DNA from: Siphlonurus alternatus
Lineage: Eukaryota; Arthropoda; Insecta; Ephemeroptera; Siphlonuridae
NCBI GenBank assembly: GCA_949825025.1
Contig: OX463780.1
Location: 35,940,979-36,004,978 of the forward strand
Reading direction: 5' to 3'
Length of the DNA stretch: 64,000 bases
In this document: one piece after another, positions 42,421 through 53,913 of the stretch
Layout: each line of letters starts with the position of its first letter
How positions within the stretch are numbered: position 1 is the stretch's first letter
Made by a program: the position numbers and the translations under genes
Notes under the pieces: model-generated
Told to the model about the DNA's origin: nothing
Databases searched by the model: none
Seen by the model: the letters and a program-made list of their open reading frames with translations, nothing else

Positions 42421-42798
42421 TGAAAAAAGCCCATTGGAACCCATTGGAACCCATTGGTTACATTTCTATAGAGGCTCATTGAGGCCCATGGGAACCAATG
42501 GCCTTTCGCCCATTGAAGCCCATCGGCACACATGGCCTTTCGCCCATTGAAGCCCATCGGAACCCATGGCCTTTCGCCCATTGAAGCCCATCGGAACCCA
42601 TGGCCTTTCGCCCATTGAAGCCCATCGGAACCCATGGCCTTTCGCCCATTGAAACCCATCGGCACCCATGGCCCTTCGCCCATTGAAGCCCATCGGCACC
42701 AATCGGCACCCATTGGTGCCAATTGGCCTTTTTGAGCGCCAATTTTCTATAGTTTTCAATTGGTGCCCATGGGCTTCAATGGATATTTTCTACCTGGG
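42421..42798. repeat. 33-bp minisatellite (CCCATTGAAGCCCATCGG)
   Basis: About six units of 33 bases built from CCCATTGAAGCCCATCGG and ACCCATGGCCTTTCG, flanked by irregular CCCATTGGAA repeats. It ends at TTTTCTACCTGGG, which forms a perfect 26-base palindrome with the start of duplication copy 2. Minus-strand frames here translate as repeated WVPMGFNGRKAMG and are not genes. Confidence 0.88.
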
Positions 42799-43101
42799 CC
42801 CAGGTAGAAAATTCCCATTGCCGCTGATTGAAACCCATTCAAAATTCAATGTGTGTCTATGGGTTTTGATCATTTTTGACGGGTTTTTAAGGTATGCAAT
42901 AGATAAACATTGAAACCCATAGAAATTCCTAACGGTTTCAATGGCTTGTGATCATCCACCAATTGTTTCCCATTGGATACTATAGAGACCCTTTAAGTTC
43001 ACCATTGAATCTTATCAGCCAAAATAAGTGGCCCATTGGAATGTATCGGTTTCAATATAATTATACCCTTGGAAGTCATCGGGCGAGACCGATCGACCAA
43101 G

Positions 43102-43331
<230 letters not shown>

Positions 43332-44206
43332 TATATATATAGCATATATTTACATCAGGGCGGATCCATGCAGCATGCGGCACTCTGGGTTAGGGGGGGG
43401 GGGTTACTTGTACTCCCTTTTCTTAGGGACATTTTGGTTAATAATAGTAGCACGCATTTCAATTATTTATGATGCCTAATTCATGGTATAAATTTAAAAA
43501 AAAATCAATATTAAGCAGCTAGGTCAAGAAAGATTTTAACGCGCAATGAAACCAATGCAAATCGCAAATTTGCAACGTTGCCTTGCTTGCATTATTCCCC
43601 TTCCGCCCCTTCGGTGCTTGCCGGGATTTGGCCGGGATGACGCATCGCTCGATGGAAGTTTTCAACACTGGGCTCACTCGCATTCCTTTCTTCCCCCCCA
43701 GCCCCCTCCATGCTGTTGTTACTTTGAAACGAGTGTAGCGCCACTATGCGTATGATACAATGCAGTGTCATAAAATAAAACTAAGATTAAGAATAATAGT
43801 TGATAAATTTGCCACAATTTTTAACGTGAAATGATGTGATGTCGCTACTATTGCAGACTCTGGTTATCAACGGACGATGAGAAAAATATATGATAATGTA
43901 GGCGGCGTTGGTTTTCAGCCAGCGGAAATCAGGAAACGGGGGAAACATAGAGACGCGCAGAGCCTAGGACAACATGACATCAACAAAAGAAGCAAAAGTA
44001 TGATATGATATTGTGATTTTTTTTTATTAATATTAATATTATGGCCTAGATTTTTAACTAATTTACATTACGGTTTCATAAAATACTGAACAATTTGTTT
44101 CTTAAAATTGACTTATATATAGCTTAATTATTGTAAAAAAATACCAGCGTATCACGTATGCATACATACTATATATGCATACTGTATATTATACATACCA
44201 TTAAAA

Positions 44207-44414
44207 ATGAGCCAACGACAATATTTTGTGATTGTGAAATTTCAAGTCGATGGCAAAGTCAAAATTGTTAAATCAGACAAGATTAAAAGATTTAACCCAC
44301 TTAAATATAACAAATATAAGCAGTATTATGCAGTGTACTACAAGGAAGATGCGGAGGTTGAAACTACAGATACCGAGGAGGGCTACGACAAAGCTACGGT
44401 GTTATATGTTGCTG
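44207..44414 (+). pseudogene. Duplicated first exon of the BEN-like gene
   Basis: Identical in reading to 34332-34539 (MSQRQYFVIVKFQVDG onward) with the same donor. The second exon (36138 in the original) is not repeated downstream, because the duplication stops at 45353. On its own it is an orphan exon, though it keeps the upstream sequence and could be transcribed. Confidence 0.8.
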
Positions 44415-44777
44415 GTGAGTATGTTTATATTTTGTATGCATACACACAATGTATTGTTACAAGTACAATGAAAGAAAATAAATGTAATTTTATGATCCGT
44501 TTTACACGGCTGTTTTATGCCTAGTAATCATATAGGATGCATACACCAGTATGTATCATATATGATCCAGAGTCCCGTACGTCGTTATTCAAGATTTTTA
44601 TTGGCATTTAGATGTAGATTTTAGATTTTAACGCTCTGCGGCAAATGTGGCTAAACCACGGTGGCTCGCAATATAGTGCTCAACGCACTCTTAAATCCCC
44701 CGTAACTCTCCGCCCCCACCACCTCGGACGGCAGGGAGTTCCACTCCCTCACTGTTCGGTTTATGAAGGAATACTTT

Positions 44778-45353
44778 CAGTGGCGTAGCCAGGATTTGCC
44801 CAAGGGGGGGGTTCTTCAGGACAAAGATCGAGAAGAGCCCACTGGGGGGTTTGGGGGGCGAAGCCCCCCAATAGCCCGCCGCAGGCGCGATTTTTTTAAG
44901 GACACGCCCCTTTTTTAGGGTAAAATAATGTAAAAATACTATTATATTAGAGGGTAAAATGATGCTTAGATGATGATTATTAAATGATGATTAGAGGGCC
45001 TGATGCAATTTTTTTAACATTTTATATTTTTTTCACCCCATTTTTCAATTTCTTTTGAATACGTGCGTATAATAAATAAAGCTTTGATTAAATCATTTTA
45101 ATTAAATCAAGTAATTCATGTAACCACTTTATATTATTTTTATAGAATCAGTGTACGTGTCATTTAATTGAATTTGATTTTTAAAATTTATTTAATAATC
45201 CAAGTTCACATCATTAAGATATTGTGAAAAATAAATAAATAAAAAAGGGAATTGCTTCTCTTATTTTTGTTAAATTTTGTCTGCACCGGGCGCGTGGAGC
45301 AACCAATTAAATGAAAGTGCGGCACACGTGAGAGCGTTTTAATTTATACAATA
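44778..45353. mobile_element. Truncated copy of the hAT-like element
   Basis: Corresponds to 34903-35478. The right 262 bases and right target duplication are missing, since the duplication breakpoint lies inside the element. Confidence 0.9.
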
Positions 45354-45540
45354 TAAGGTTTCTTTATACAGGAACGTTGAAGACAAACCGGAAATTGGAA
45401 CGAATCGGAAGTTAATAATCGAACGTCACCTTTTAACTCTTAACAGAGTTAACACCAAAGGAACCTGGCTTAAGTCCCGCTTAACACTAGCGCTGCGGTC
45501 ATTGGCTGCGGTGGCGAAAAGTTGAAATTTTGTACACTGG

Positions 45541-45664
45541 AAGGCCTGTTCGTAAACCCTGCTCGGTGTACACTTTCTGCACCCAATCGACCTTATGTAC
45601 ATGCGATATAAGGTCGATTGGGTGTAGAAAGTGTACACCGAGCAGGGTTTACGAACAGGCCTTA
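45541..45664. repeat. Foldback hairpin, 54-base arms
   Basis: AAGGCCTGTTCGTAAACCCT, CTCGGTGTACACTTTCTGCA and CCCAATCGACCTTAT pair with an inverted copy after the loop GTACATGCGAT. Only one or two mismatches are seen. Confidence 0.8.
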
Positions 45665-46421
45665 TTTTAGTGTTTTTGTGTTCAATAAACAATTTATTAT
45701 TATAAATTTTGTACAGAAACAACTCGGAACCCTGCATAGCTTCAGCTTCCATAGCTTCTATAGATATAGGGAGCTTTGGATCTGCATAAAACCAGCTGTG
45801 ATATATAAATACTTTAATGTTTACGACCCTTTACCCCTGCTTTTAGCTTTACCCGTTTACCCTCCTTTACCTCTTTACGGCCTTATATACAGCTGCCAGC
45901 ACAGTACAGGAAAGATATAGTAGCCAAACTCCCATACCTGCGCTACGGGGGAGCTGAAGTCAATTTTTGACACTTTTTGAATATTGGGTTAAGAGTTTAC
46001 TTTTTTTTTTGTAAAAAATACTAGATTTTTTTTCTAATATTTTAGTGAAAGTTCCACTGTGCTAGCTTTAATAATTTCCGAGTTAGAGCAGATTATAGTT
46101 GATTCTCCTATACCATAACATTGCAGGATGCCCCATATTTGGTCGTGCCCCTTGCCCCTTTCCTATGATTTTAACATTGCGGCGGACAAACATGCCGTTG
46201 ACCAGCCCAAGGAGGATAGATAGGGAGTACCATCTTACCTGTCCATCAATGCTAAAATCAGCGATTCAAACCTGTGTTCAACAAAGTTCAAACAATTTGC
46301 AGAAACAACCACTCCAAAGAAATTTTTATGAAGCTCGAATCTTTTCTTTGGAAGTGCTGCCATCTGGTGGCCACCATGGTGTCCCTGGTCTCGAAATTTA
46401 CTTGCATCAAGATTGGTCTTA

Positions 46422-46703
46422 AGGTGAAAACAGCCGCCCACTCTACGCGTTCTGATTGGTCGGAAGTTTGGAGAGGCCAAACTCGGTGCTAAGCTTGGTG
46501 CTAAGGTGCTAAGCGCACAAATAATTGCGCTCGTCAATTGTTTTAACCGCGAAATTCAAAAATGTTCAACAATTGCATTGAAATCGTGTGCTAAGGCAAT
46601 CAGCTGTTTGAAAAAAACACGATCGAATACATTTGAGCGAGTGTTTCAACTTACTTTCTTAGCACCAAATCGGCGGTGCTAAGCGTAGCGGCTGTTTTCA
46701 CCT
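46422..46703. mobile_element. Harbinger-like MITE, copy A (uninterrupted)
   Basis: 282 bases with ends AGGTGAAAACAGCCGC and GCGGCTGTTTTCACCT, flanked by TTA at 46419-46421 and 46704-46706. The core carries repeated GGTGCTAAG words. TTA/TAA targets fit PIF/Harbinger. Confidence 0.9.
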
Positions 46704-46846
46704 TTACACGAACTTTATTATTTTATGGAATAATTAAATACAAACATTCAGAAGTTATGAGTTATACCGCACAATTTTTTTCATATTTTTTATAATCATT
46801 TTGTAATCAGTTTGTGTTTGTTGTTATAATAATTCAAAACATATAA

Positions 46847-47413
46847 AGGTGAAAACAGCCGCCCACTCTACGCGTTCTGATTGGTCGGAAGTTTGGAGAG
46901 GCCAAACTCGGTGCTAAGCTCGGTGCTAAGGTGCTAAGCGCACAAATAATTGCGCTCGTCAATTATTTTAACCGCGAAATTCAAAAATTTTCAACAATTG
47001 CATTGAGTGCGTTTGAATTCACGGGCCAGCCCGGGCTGGCCCGGGCTGGGTAAAATGGCGGTGACCTTGGTCGCCTGGTATGAAACGTCATAATGTCGTC
47101 ATAATTAGTTCCCAGTCTGTCCGCCAGGTCTCAGGCGCACTGTAGAGTCCGCCCGCGTCAGCCTGGGCCAGCCAGGAAGTGACGTCATGAGAGGAGGAAA
47201 AATGGCCGCCGGGCTGGCCCCACTTGACGACAAAAAACGCTTCAGCCCAGGCCAGCCCGGGCTGGCCCGTGAATTCAAACGCACTCATTGAAATCGTGTG
47301 CTAAGGCAATCAGCTGTTTGAAAAAAACACGATCGAAAACATTTGAGCGAATGTTTCAACTGACTTTCTTAGCACCAAATCGGCGGTGCTAAGCGTAGCG
47401 GCTGTTTTCACCT
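46847..47413. mobile_element. Harbinger-like MITE, copy B (interrupted)
   Basis: Same element as copy A, flanked by TAA (46844-46846 and 47414-47416). Without the nested insert (280 bases) and its 5-base duplication, its length is 282, identical to copy A. Confidence 0.92.
47006..47285. mobile_element. Nested MITE with AGTGCGTTTGAATTC ends
   Basis: 280 bases bounded by AGTGCGTTTGAATTCACGGG and its inverse, with 5-base target duplication CATTG (47001-47005 and 47286-47290). Copy A provides the empty site. The subterminal GGCCAGCCCGGGCTGGCC is a strong GC palindrome. The transposon superfamily is not clear from a 5-base target. Confidence 0.9.
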
Positions 47414-47835
47414 TAAGGCGGTTGCATGAGCAACGCAATCAGTCTACTTTACAGGGGCTGAGTGAAGACATGCGCGCGCATTCTGCCATGCCGGTGGAGT
47501 GGTAGAGAACTCTGCATGCAGGCAAAAGATTAAAAAAATTCATTGTAAATTATTTAAAATGAAAATAAAAAATTTGAGGTGAACAAAATGTTAAAAATAA
47601 AATTTACAAACTTTTGCTCACCTCAGAATTCAGAATATTTTCTTTATATATTTTTAAGTATTTTTTTTAATATTTTCTCCTATATGCTTATACATTGCGG
47701 AGTTCCACCAGGCCACCATCGACGACTGGCGGATGACTGTTGAAACTCCCGATCCAAGGTCACACTGACGTCACACGCAAGCGCCTTATTGCAGTGACAT
47801 GTGAAATATGGAGACCGCCATTTTGATTTAAACAA

Positions 47836-48265
47836 AACTTACACAAGTCCAAAGCGTACTAAGATTATATTAAAGCGTGTCACATCCAATTAGTAGGCCC
47901 TATACCACGCTTTAGTTCAAAATATTGACGCTACGAGGTGACAGCGCTACTGACACGTACAAAACAATTGAATTACGAAATTTAAAAAAATAATTGATTG
48001 ATAAATAATTAAACACTGTTCTGATTTATTAATTAATTTTATTTACAATAATAATTAATTGATAAACATTTTGAAAATTTTTCTTTTTCGTGTTTTTTTC
48101 AAACCGGAAATGCTTCGCTTTCCGATGCTTGCATGAAAAGTACGTGTCAGCAGCGCCATTGTGGGCAAAATAGAAAACAACGAGCATTGAATTTTCACAA
48201 CCCAGCAACTTTAATTATGCGATACGCTTTAATATAATCTGAGTTCGCTTTGCACAAGTCATATA
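47836..48265. mobile_element. Inverted-repeat element
   Basis: Left CAAAGCGTACTAAGATTATA, then TTAAAGCGTGTC; right end is the inverse with a few changes (GATACGCTTTAATATAATCT, then GAGTTCGCTTTG). Contains a second pair of weaker inverted blocks inside. Foldback MITE of unknown family. Confidence 0.65.
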
Positions 48266-48293
48266 CTGAAATCTCTTCTCCCCTCTCTAACCT

Positions 48294-48375
48294 TTAGTAC
48301 AGCTCGATTGGAAAATCGCTCGACTTCAAATCTGATATCGCTCAACGACGTGGGTTCGAATCCCAGTCGGGACGG
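48294..48375 (+). ncRNA. tRNA-like sequence with perfect B box
   Basis: A box-like AGCTCGATTGG (48301-48311), loop CTTCAAA, a small variable-arm hairpin TCG-CTCAA-CGA and an exact B box GGTTCGAATCC (48354-48364). The acceptor stem does not pair and the anticodon stem is weak. It is therefore a tRNA relic or SINE head, not a functional tRNA. The loop would give anticodon UCA. Confidence 0.35.
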
Positions 48376-48739
48376 AGAACTTTTTAATTATTTTTTAATG
48401 CTTCGTTTCACTCGGTGATATCATTCAACCATTATAATTTCATTATAAAAATTATTTTTAATTAATAACTAATCCACGCATGATAACAAAAATAATAAAA
48501 ATAAATTAAAAATTGTTTTTACACTTATAAATTTTCGTTTGAATACTTGAATCTTGAATATTATAGCATTATACCGATAGAAAATATTTATGAAATTATA
48601 ACTAAAAAAATAATATCCTTAGCTTGCAAGTCTTGCAACACATCGGCATCAAACCCGGGGGTCTCCAGGTAGATTACGTAATAATATAATTCATTAATAT
48701 GCATCTCGTATTAACTATCAATTCTCATTCACGGGATTA

Positions 48740-48965
48740 CACTACAGTTAATTTGACATTACATCCGGAAGTAGCCGGAAGTATCAAATTTGTGTTTTTC
48801 TGTTTGTAATTCAGTTTTGAAACTTTACAAAGTGGTTTGAAGTAGAAATACCGACCTATTGTGTGTGAAATTGTAACACTCTGAAATATGAATAGAAAGA
48901 CCAGAAACCTTACACTTCCAGCTACTTCCGGATGGAATATAATGTAAATTGGACTATACGTAATA
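48740..48965. mobile_element. Inverted-repeat element
   Basis: AATTTGACATTACATCCGGA, AGTAGCCGGAAGT at the left and ACTTCCAGCTACTTCCGGAT, then ATAATGTAAATT at the right are inverse copies. About 225 bases in all. Confidence 0.6.
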
Positions 48966-49652
48966 TTGGCGGGAATATTGCGGAAGCGGAAGTTTCGTTT
49001 CCCGTTTCCGGTCATCTTCGCAATCGCGCCAATCTTCAAGAGACGTGTTGTGTGGGAGGAATTTATTTTATCAATTTATATAATTTATTTAGTAACAAAT
49101 GAAAGGATAATAGTACTGAAAAATCAGAAATAAATCAAGTAATAGGCTTGTAGAACTTAGAGATCATAAAGATCAAAATAAAGGCATAAAATAGCAAATT
49201 GTCTGAAAGCCGTATCCTAACGCGGGTTAATTTCGAGACCAGGCATCGATCCGACAACACTGTCTCTCCGTGTACATCTTGCATCACCGTACAAAAACAG
49301 CTGATCGAACACAAGCTGGCTTCTGCCACGCCCCCTCTCTTCCCACTCCCTATGTATTCTCCTTTCTCCTTGGACCAGCCGTTGACGCGAGCAGTTTTCG
49401 ACTTCGATTCTAACATACGACATCTAACATCAAGTCAAGGATCTTGTATGTATGGATAGGCTATGGCACTGTCTCGGTGAAGCTCGGTCGTGAGGAGGAA
49501 GTGGGTGGTAACGGTCACGTGATAGTCACGTGACGCTAATGTTTTGATATTGTTGTCCGCCATGTTGGGATGGAGAAAAAATTGCAATTTTTTACTATTT
49601 TCTCCATATTTTATGTGATATTATACGAAAATGTGAAGCTAAATAAGCGTTA

Positions 49653-49744
49653 ATGACAAGAACTTGTTGTGCACCTGGTTGCAAGAATGCTGCTAAGCGG
49701 AAATCCCTGCAAAATGAAGGAGAAACGCCAGTCTCGATACACGG
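49653..49744 (+). CDS. THAP-type zinc finger first exon (partial)
   Basis: ATG at 49653 opens MTRTCCAPGCKNAAKRKSLQ, then NEGETPVSIHG, up to a GTATGT donor at 49745. The Cys spacing C-C-x-P-x-C-x-N and the later S-I-H are the start of a THAP (C2CH) DNA-binding domain, which would continue with F-P in the next exon. That exon was not found. An acceptor at 50623 leads to an unrelated short frame. This could be a genuine gene whose later exons I miss, or the start of a P-like transposase relic. Confidence 0.45.
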
Positions 49745-50469
49745 GTATGTACAGTAGGCATACTGTATCTCTGTATCATACACATATTATGCATATGATA
49801 CTGTAACTGATAATGTATGATAAGAACTGTTGTTTGTTAATTGTTTAATTAAATGCCATACGACTGTACGTTAATTATATTATATATTGGTAATATTGGT
49901 AATTATATGATTAAATATTCGAAGAATTTCATTGCACTGTTTAAACATTTTGAACAATTTTCTTACAGTTAATCATTTAATTTTAATATGCATATAAAAA
50001 GAATAAAAATTAACACAAATTTCATTTCAAATTTAAAAAATAAAAAAAGAAAAAAAAAATAAGCATGGGGTCTGTACGTAAGTGTAAATTTAGTTTTAAT
50101 ACTTTTAATTGAAATTAATGAAATACGAAAATATATAATATATGAACACCCAATGTTGTGTCAATAAGAGAAAAGATTTATTTTTTAAGAAGCCGCAAAT
50201 TGCGCAAGTTGGGAGTTGGGAAGATAAAATTCAAACTTCAAACAGTGAAAATCAAAAAATTAAAATACCTGAACACTTTTTTGGATCCTCTTTAAAAAAT
50301 ATAAAAGTATCTGGGTGTCCAGATCCTTTTATTTTTTTTAGGGGATCGGGATATTCGGATTTGGTCCATTTATATTTTTAAGGTGATCGGGATACCTGGA
50401 TCTGGTCCATTTATTTTTTTAACAGGATAATGAGCGGATCCGGATACGGGATCCAGTCCCTGTCTTAAA

Positions 50470-50553
50470 GTACACTCCATTCAGATAAAAATGTCTGATC
50501 CGGCTATACTTTAACATAGCCGGATGGGATATTTTTATTCAAATGGAGTGTAC
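50470..50553. repeat. Short foldback hairpin
   Basis: TACACTCCATTCAGATAAAA and GATCCGGCTATACTTT pair with the inverse after AACAT, with arms of about 38 bases. Confidence 0.75.
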
Positions 50554-51021
50554 TATTTAATTAAGTCTACCAGTAAGTCTATGCTTAATTTTGCCTAAAT
50601 ACTAATCATGCTTTTCTACACAGAAAAGGCAAGCGAGGAGGCCCAACACATCATTGTCGCACTGACAAAACTCTATTGACGTTCCTTCTTTGGACCCGTT
50701 GCTTCAGTCAACAAGTACGACACATTTTTGGTGTACAGCACTCTATGTAATGAGTAAGAATTTTAATAAAGAGAAAATACTATCAATTTTTTTTTACTCA
50801 AGAAATAAGCATTTTTTGGCTTTGTCTTTTATATTTTATACGGCTATAATATGCAAATTTTGCAAATATATTATAAATAAATATATGTAATATAAATTTA
50901 TATATAATATATACATTACTGCATAATATATAAGATGCAGCTAAGTTTTTTTTACAATATAGTTGCCAGCAAAGGTAGACAATGATTAAGCATTAAAAAG
51001 TGTCTTCATGGACTTCACTTT

Positions 51022-51172
51022 AAGCCGGTATATATTACACGATGCAATTTTGCATACAATTTTTTCCTTGCAAGAAAATTTCATCTCCATACAAACAAAT
51101 GGAGTGGAAGTTTTCTTGTAAGGAGAAATTGTATACAATAACTAGAAAAATTTTATCGTGTAATACCGGCTA
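51022..51172. repeat. Foldback hairpin
   Basis: GCCGGTATATATTACACGAT and the inverse ATCGTGTAATACCGGC bound arms of about 65 bases; loop near CATACAAACAAATGG. Confidence 0.75.
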
Positions 51173-51984
51173 AAAATGAATTTTTCATGCAGTATAATTA
51201 TATACATATGGCCTGGGCAGATAAATTTAACAATATTGAGTCACTAAACTTTGCCGGGGAGTCATGCGAGCAAGCCAATTTTTAAAAGAATTAAAAGCCA
51301 TTTGGAAAAAAATAAAAGATTTTGATCAAGAATAGATATAGTGCATGCTGACTGATGTTAGCATATGCACATAAAAAGATTTTGTGGAAAGATTTTATAA
51401 TGACATCAATAAATTATATGATACTGTATATTATATTGTTAATTATTATAATTCTTCACCTTTTTATTCCATGTTTGTTAATAATTTTATTCTAAAACAT
51501 ATATAATGGGGAGCATTCACAAACACTTTAACCCCCACTTTGGCCTCAATTTTTATCCCTGCTTGTGGTTCTAAAAATAATAGACATAGACAAACATACA
51601 AAATAACAATATTCAATTATTACAATACAAAATTATACAAATAAAATTATTGACATTCTTTGCCTTGCATGAGCTTAATGGAGTAATATTTTCTTTTTAA
51701 TTAGGTAGTCAAACAATTGTTTCTTAAACACATGCAGGTATACTTTCATTTTTTTTTTTTTTTTTTTTAATAATCTGGAAGTTTATACAACACTGCATGG
51801 CATGAGCTAAGATAAAAACATAGTCTCTCTAAGTTTAATTGCTCATGAATATCCTCCAGACTTTTTATGTAATAGATTAAACTGCTATAGCTAGCTGTCT
51901 ATTATAGTATTGCGTCCAGTCACATCTTTGTTGTTTTTTGAAATAAGTACCCCTACGATAATAATACATCAGGCCTGATGCCGA

Positions 51985-52680
51985 TAATAATTTCTTTTAA
52001 AGTAGAGTGAGCGATTTAATTTTTTTAAATATTTTATTTTCTAAAAATAGTTCAACTCACCCTCTATAATATTGAGAAATGAAAACCAAAAAATTCCATC
52101 TCAAATAGCTTCACCTAAAAACATTCCCAAAGTTGGTGTTTCGGAGGCCTTTAACATGCATCCTTATGGAACAGAAAACAGCTTTTTACTCTAACTTCGT
52201 CTGAACTATGGTACCAATTAAAAAATATGTGCGTAATCTATTATGAATTCTTTGTTGGATTTTCAAATAAATTTTTTTTTTACGGAGCCGTTTTTCCGAA
52301 AAAAAAATATTGAAATTTTTGCGGGTTAATTCCCATAAGGATTTTCAACGTTTTCAAGTTTTTTTTTCCCGAAAAACGGCTCCGTAAAAAAAAAATTATT
52401 TGAAAATCCATTAAAGAATTCATCATAGATTACGTACATATTTTTTAATTGGGTTCCATAGTTCAGACGAAGTTGGAGTAAAAAGCTGGTTTTCTGTTCC
52501 ATATATATAAGAATGCATGTTAAAGGCCTCCGAAACAGCAACTTTGGGATTTTTTTGTGGTGAAGCTATTTGAGATGGAATTTTTTGGTTTTCATTTCTC
52601 AATAGAAGGCATCAGGTTAAACTATTTATAGAAAATAAAATATTCCAAAAAATGAAATATATATCGCTTATTCGAACTTT
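51985..52680. mobile_element. Large foldback MITE, about 700 bp
   Basis: Arms of about 300 bases pair nearly end to end (for example CTCAAATAGCTTCACC, GGAGGCCTTTAACATGCAT, AACTTCGTCTGAACTATGG and TACGGAGCCGTTTTTC with their inverses) around a short centre at 52320-52350. Low arm divergence. Confidence 0.8.
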
Positions 52681-53116
52681 AATATACATAATCATAAAAA
52701 AAAATACAAATATATATACTTGGGAAATTCAGTATATATTATTCAGTTTTTCCCATATTTTTTTATAGCTCTGACCTGCTTTGGCTTGAATCATGCTTCT
52801 AATTCTTTTCTTTTGACGTATAAGATCGAATACATCTCTGCATGATCTCGCGAGCTCTCTACTGTTTCACTTTTTTTACGCTATTCAAAACTTTGAAAAT
52901 ATGCCGCCGGTTGATTGCGCTCGGTCACCATCTTACGTTGGAGATTTGCCTCAGCCGCTCTAATGCTATTGGTATAGGGATAGCCTATCCATACATACAT
53001 GATCCTAGCATCAAGTAGGATAAGTCTACAATCCTAACATCAAGGAGAATCTGTGGCTGCCAGCTGCTGAGCTGCTTTACAGTGCGCTGAGTGCGCTTGC
53101 CTGCGCTTCTGTCAGA

Positions 53117-53178
53117 TTGCATGTGATCGCTTCGGACCGTTCGGGATTGCATGTGATCGCTTCGGACCGTTCGGACTT
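53117..53178. repeat. Tandem duplication of about 31 bases
   Basis: GATTGCATGTGATCGCTTCG plus GACCGTTCGG occurs twice in a row, separated by one base. Confidence 0.85.
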
Positions 53179-53454
53179 AGACTTTTTCGGACGGAATTGG
53201 AAAGATCCGAGAAGTATGTAAACAAACTCGTCCACCCATCAGTCACACCTCACCGTATTATATGCATAATATACTCACCGCACCTCACTCACACACAGTG
53301 TATGCATGTGCATGCATATTGTTGTTGTAATATCAGTTGATACATTTTTGATAAATTATAGGTCTGATTGTGTATTTATTACGAACAGACCTATTGTATA
53401 TGTATAATATACATTGGACCTTATGGGAATTTCACGATTTTCACAGACAGATAA

Positions 53455-53880
53455 GGATAAAAAAAAGGATAAAAATTTAGTTTATACTGCGGCAGTTGTG
53501 GTCACACCACTATGGCTCACAGTTTGTGTCCTGCTTGAGGTCTTGAGGTCATGATCCAGCTCCCTGAACTTCTCAATCCTGTCCACGCCCACCTCTGCAG
53601 ACCCCAGCAGATTCCACTCTCTCGCCGTCCTCCTGATAAAAGAATACTTTCCCACATCATTGTTGCTTCCCTGATACTCGAGCTTCCATTTATGGTCCCT
53701 TCTCCCCAAATATCTTCCCCTGTCCACTTTTCCACTCATCTCCTCCCAACCCTTGGCGTTCCTTGTAATTTTGTACATTGTTGTCAATCTAATTTGCCTC
53801 CTCCTTTCCTCCAGCGAGCTCCATCCCTAGCAGTTCTCCAATCATTTGTGTGACACTCTCCCTTTCCTTACGAATTTCCT
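53455..53880 (-). pseudogene. LINE 3' fragment (same family as 34715-36100)
   Basis: The minus strand encodes MYKITRNAKGWEEMSGKVDR, GRYLGRRDHKWKLEYQGSNN and DVGKYSFIRRTAREWNLLGS, which align with GRYIGRGDHQWKLEFRGSGS and FINRTVREWNSLP of the other copy. The upstream part is shifted out of frame. The 3' end carries the family's ACTGCCGC block. Confidence 0.75.
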
Positions 53881-53913
53881 TTTATTTCAATATATAATGA
53901 CATAATTATAGAA

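Larger units (their letters stand above)
49440..53006. mobile_element. Region bounded by 26-bp inverted repeats, contains a THAP exon
   Basis: GGATCTTGTATGTATGGATA, then GGCTAT (from 49439), matches the inverse of ATAGCCTATCCATACATACA, then TGATCC (to 53005), with one difference. The 3.5 kb between holds a THAP-type exon and several smaller foldback elements. P-element transposases begin with a THAP domain, so a degraded P-like element is possible. However, no transposase core or target duplication was found, and the repeat may instead be dispersed. Confidence 0.3.

Noticed and set aside
42381..42759. Minus-strand frames with repeated WVPMGFNGRKAMG
   Set aside because: All three reading frames are open because the 33-bp minisatellite length is a multiple of three; not a protein repeat.
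46099..46537. About 100-codon frames on both strands around 46100-46540
   Set aside because: Overlap a Harbinger-like MITE border and show no domain or splice context.
48294..48375. Functional tRNA-Sec (anticodon UCA, loop CTTCAAA)
   Set aside because: The loop matches, but the acceptor stem does not pair and the anticodon stem is weak; kept only as a tRNA-like relic.
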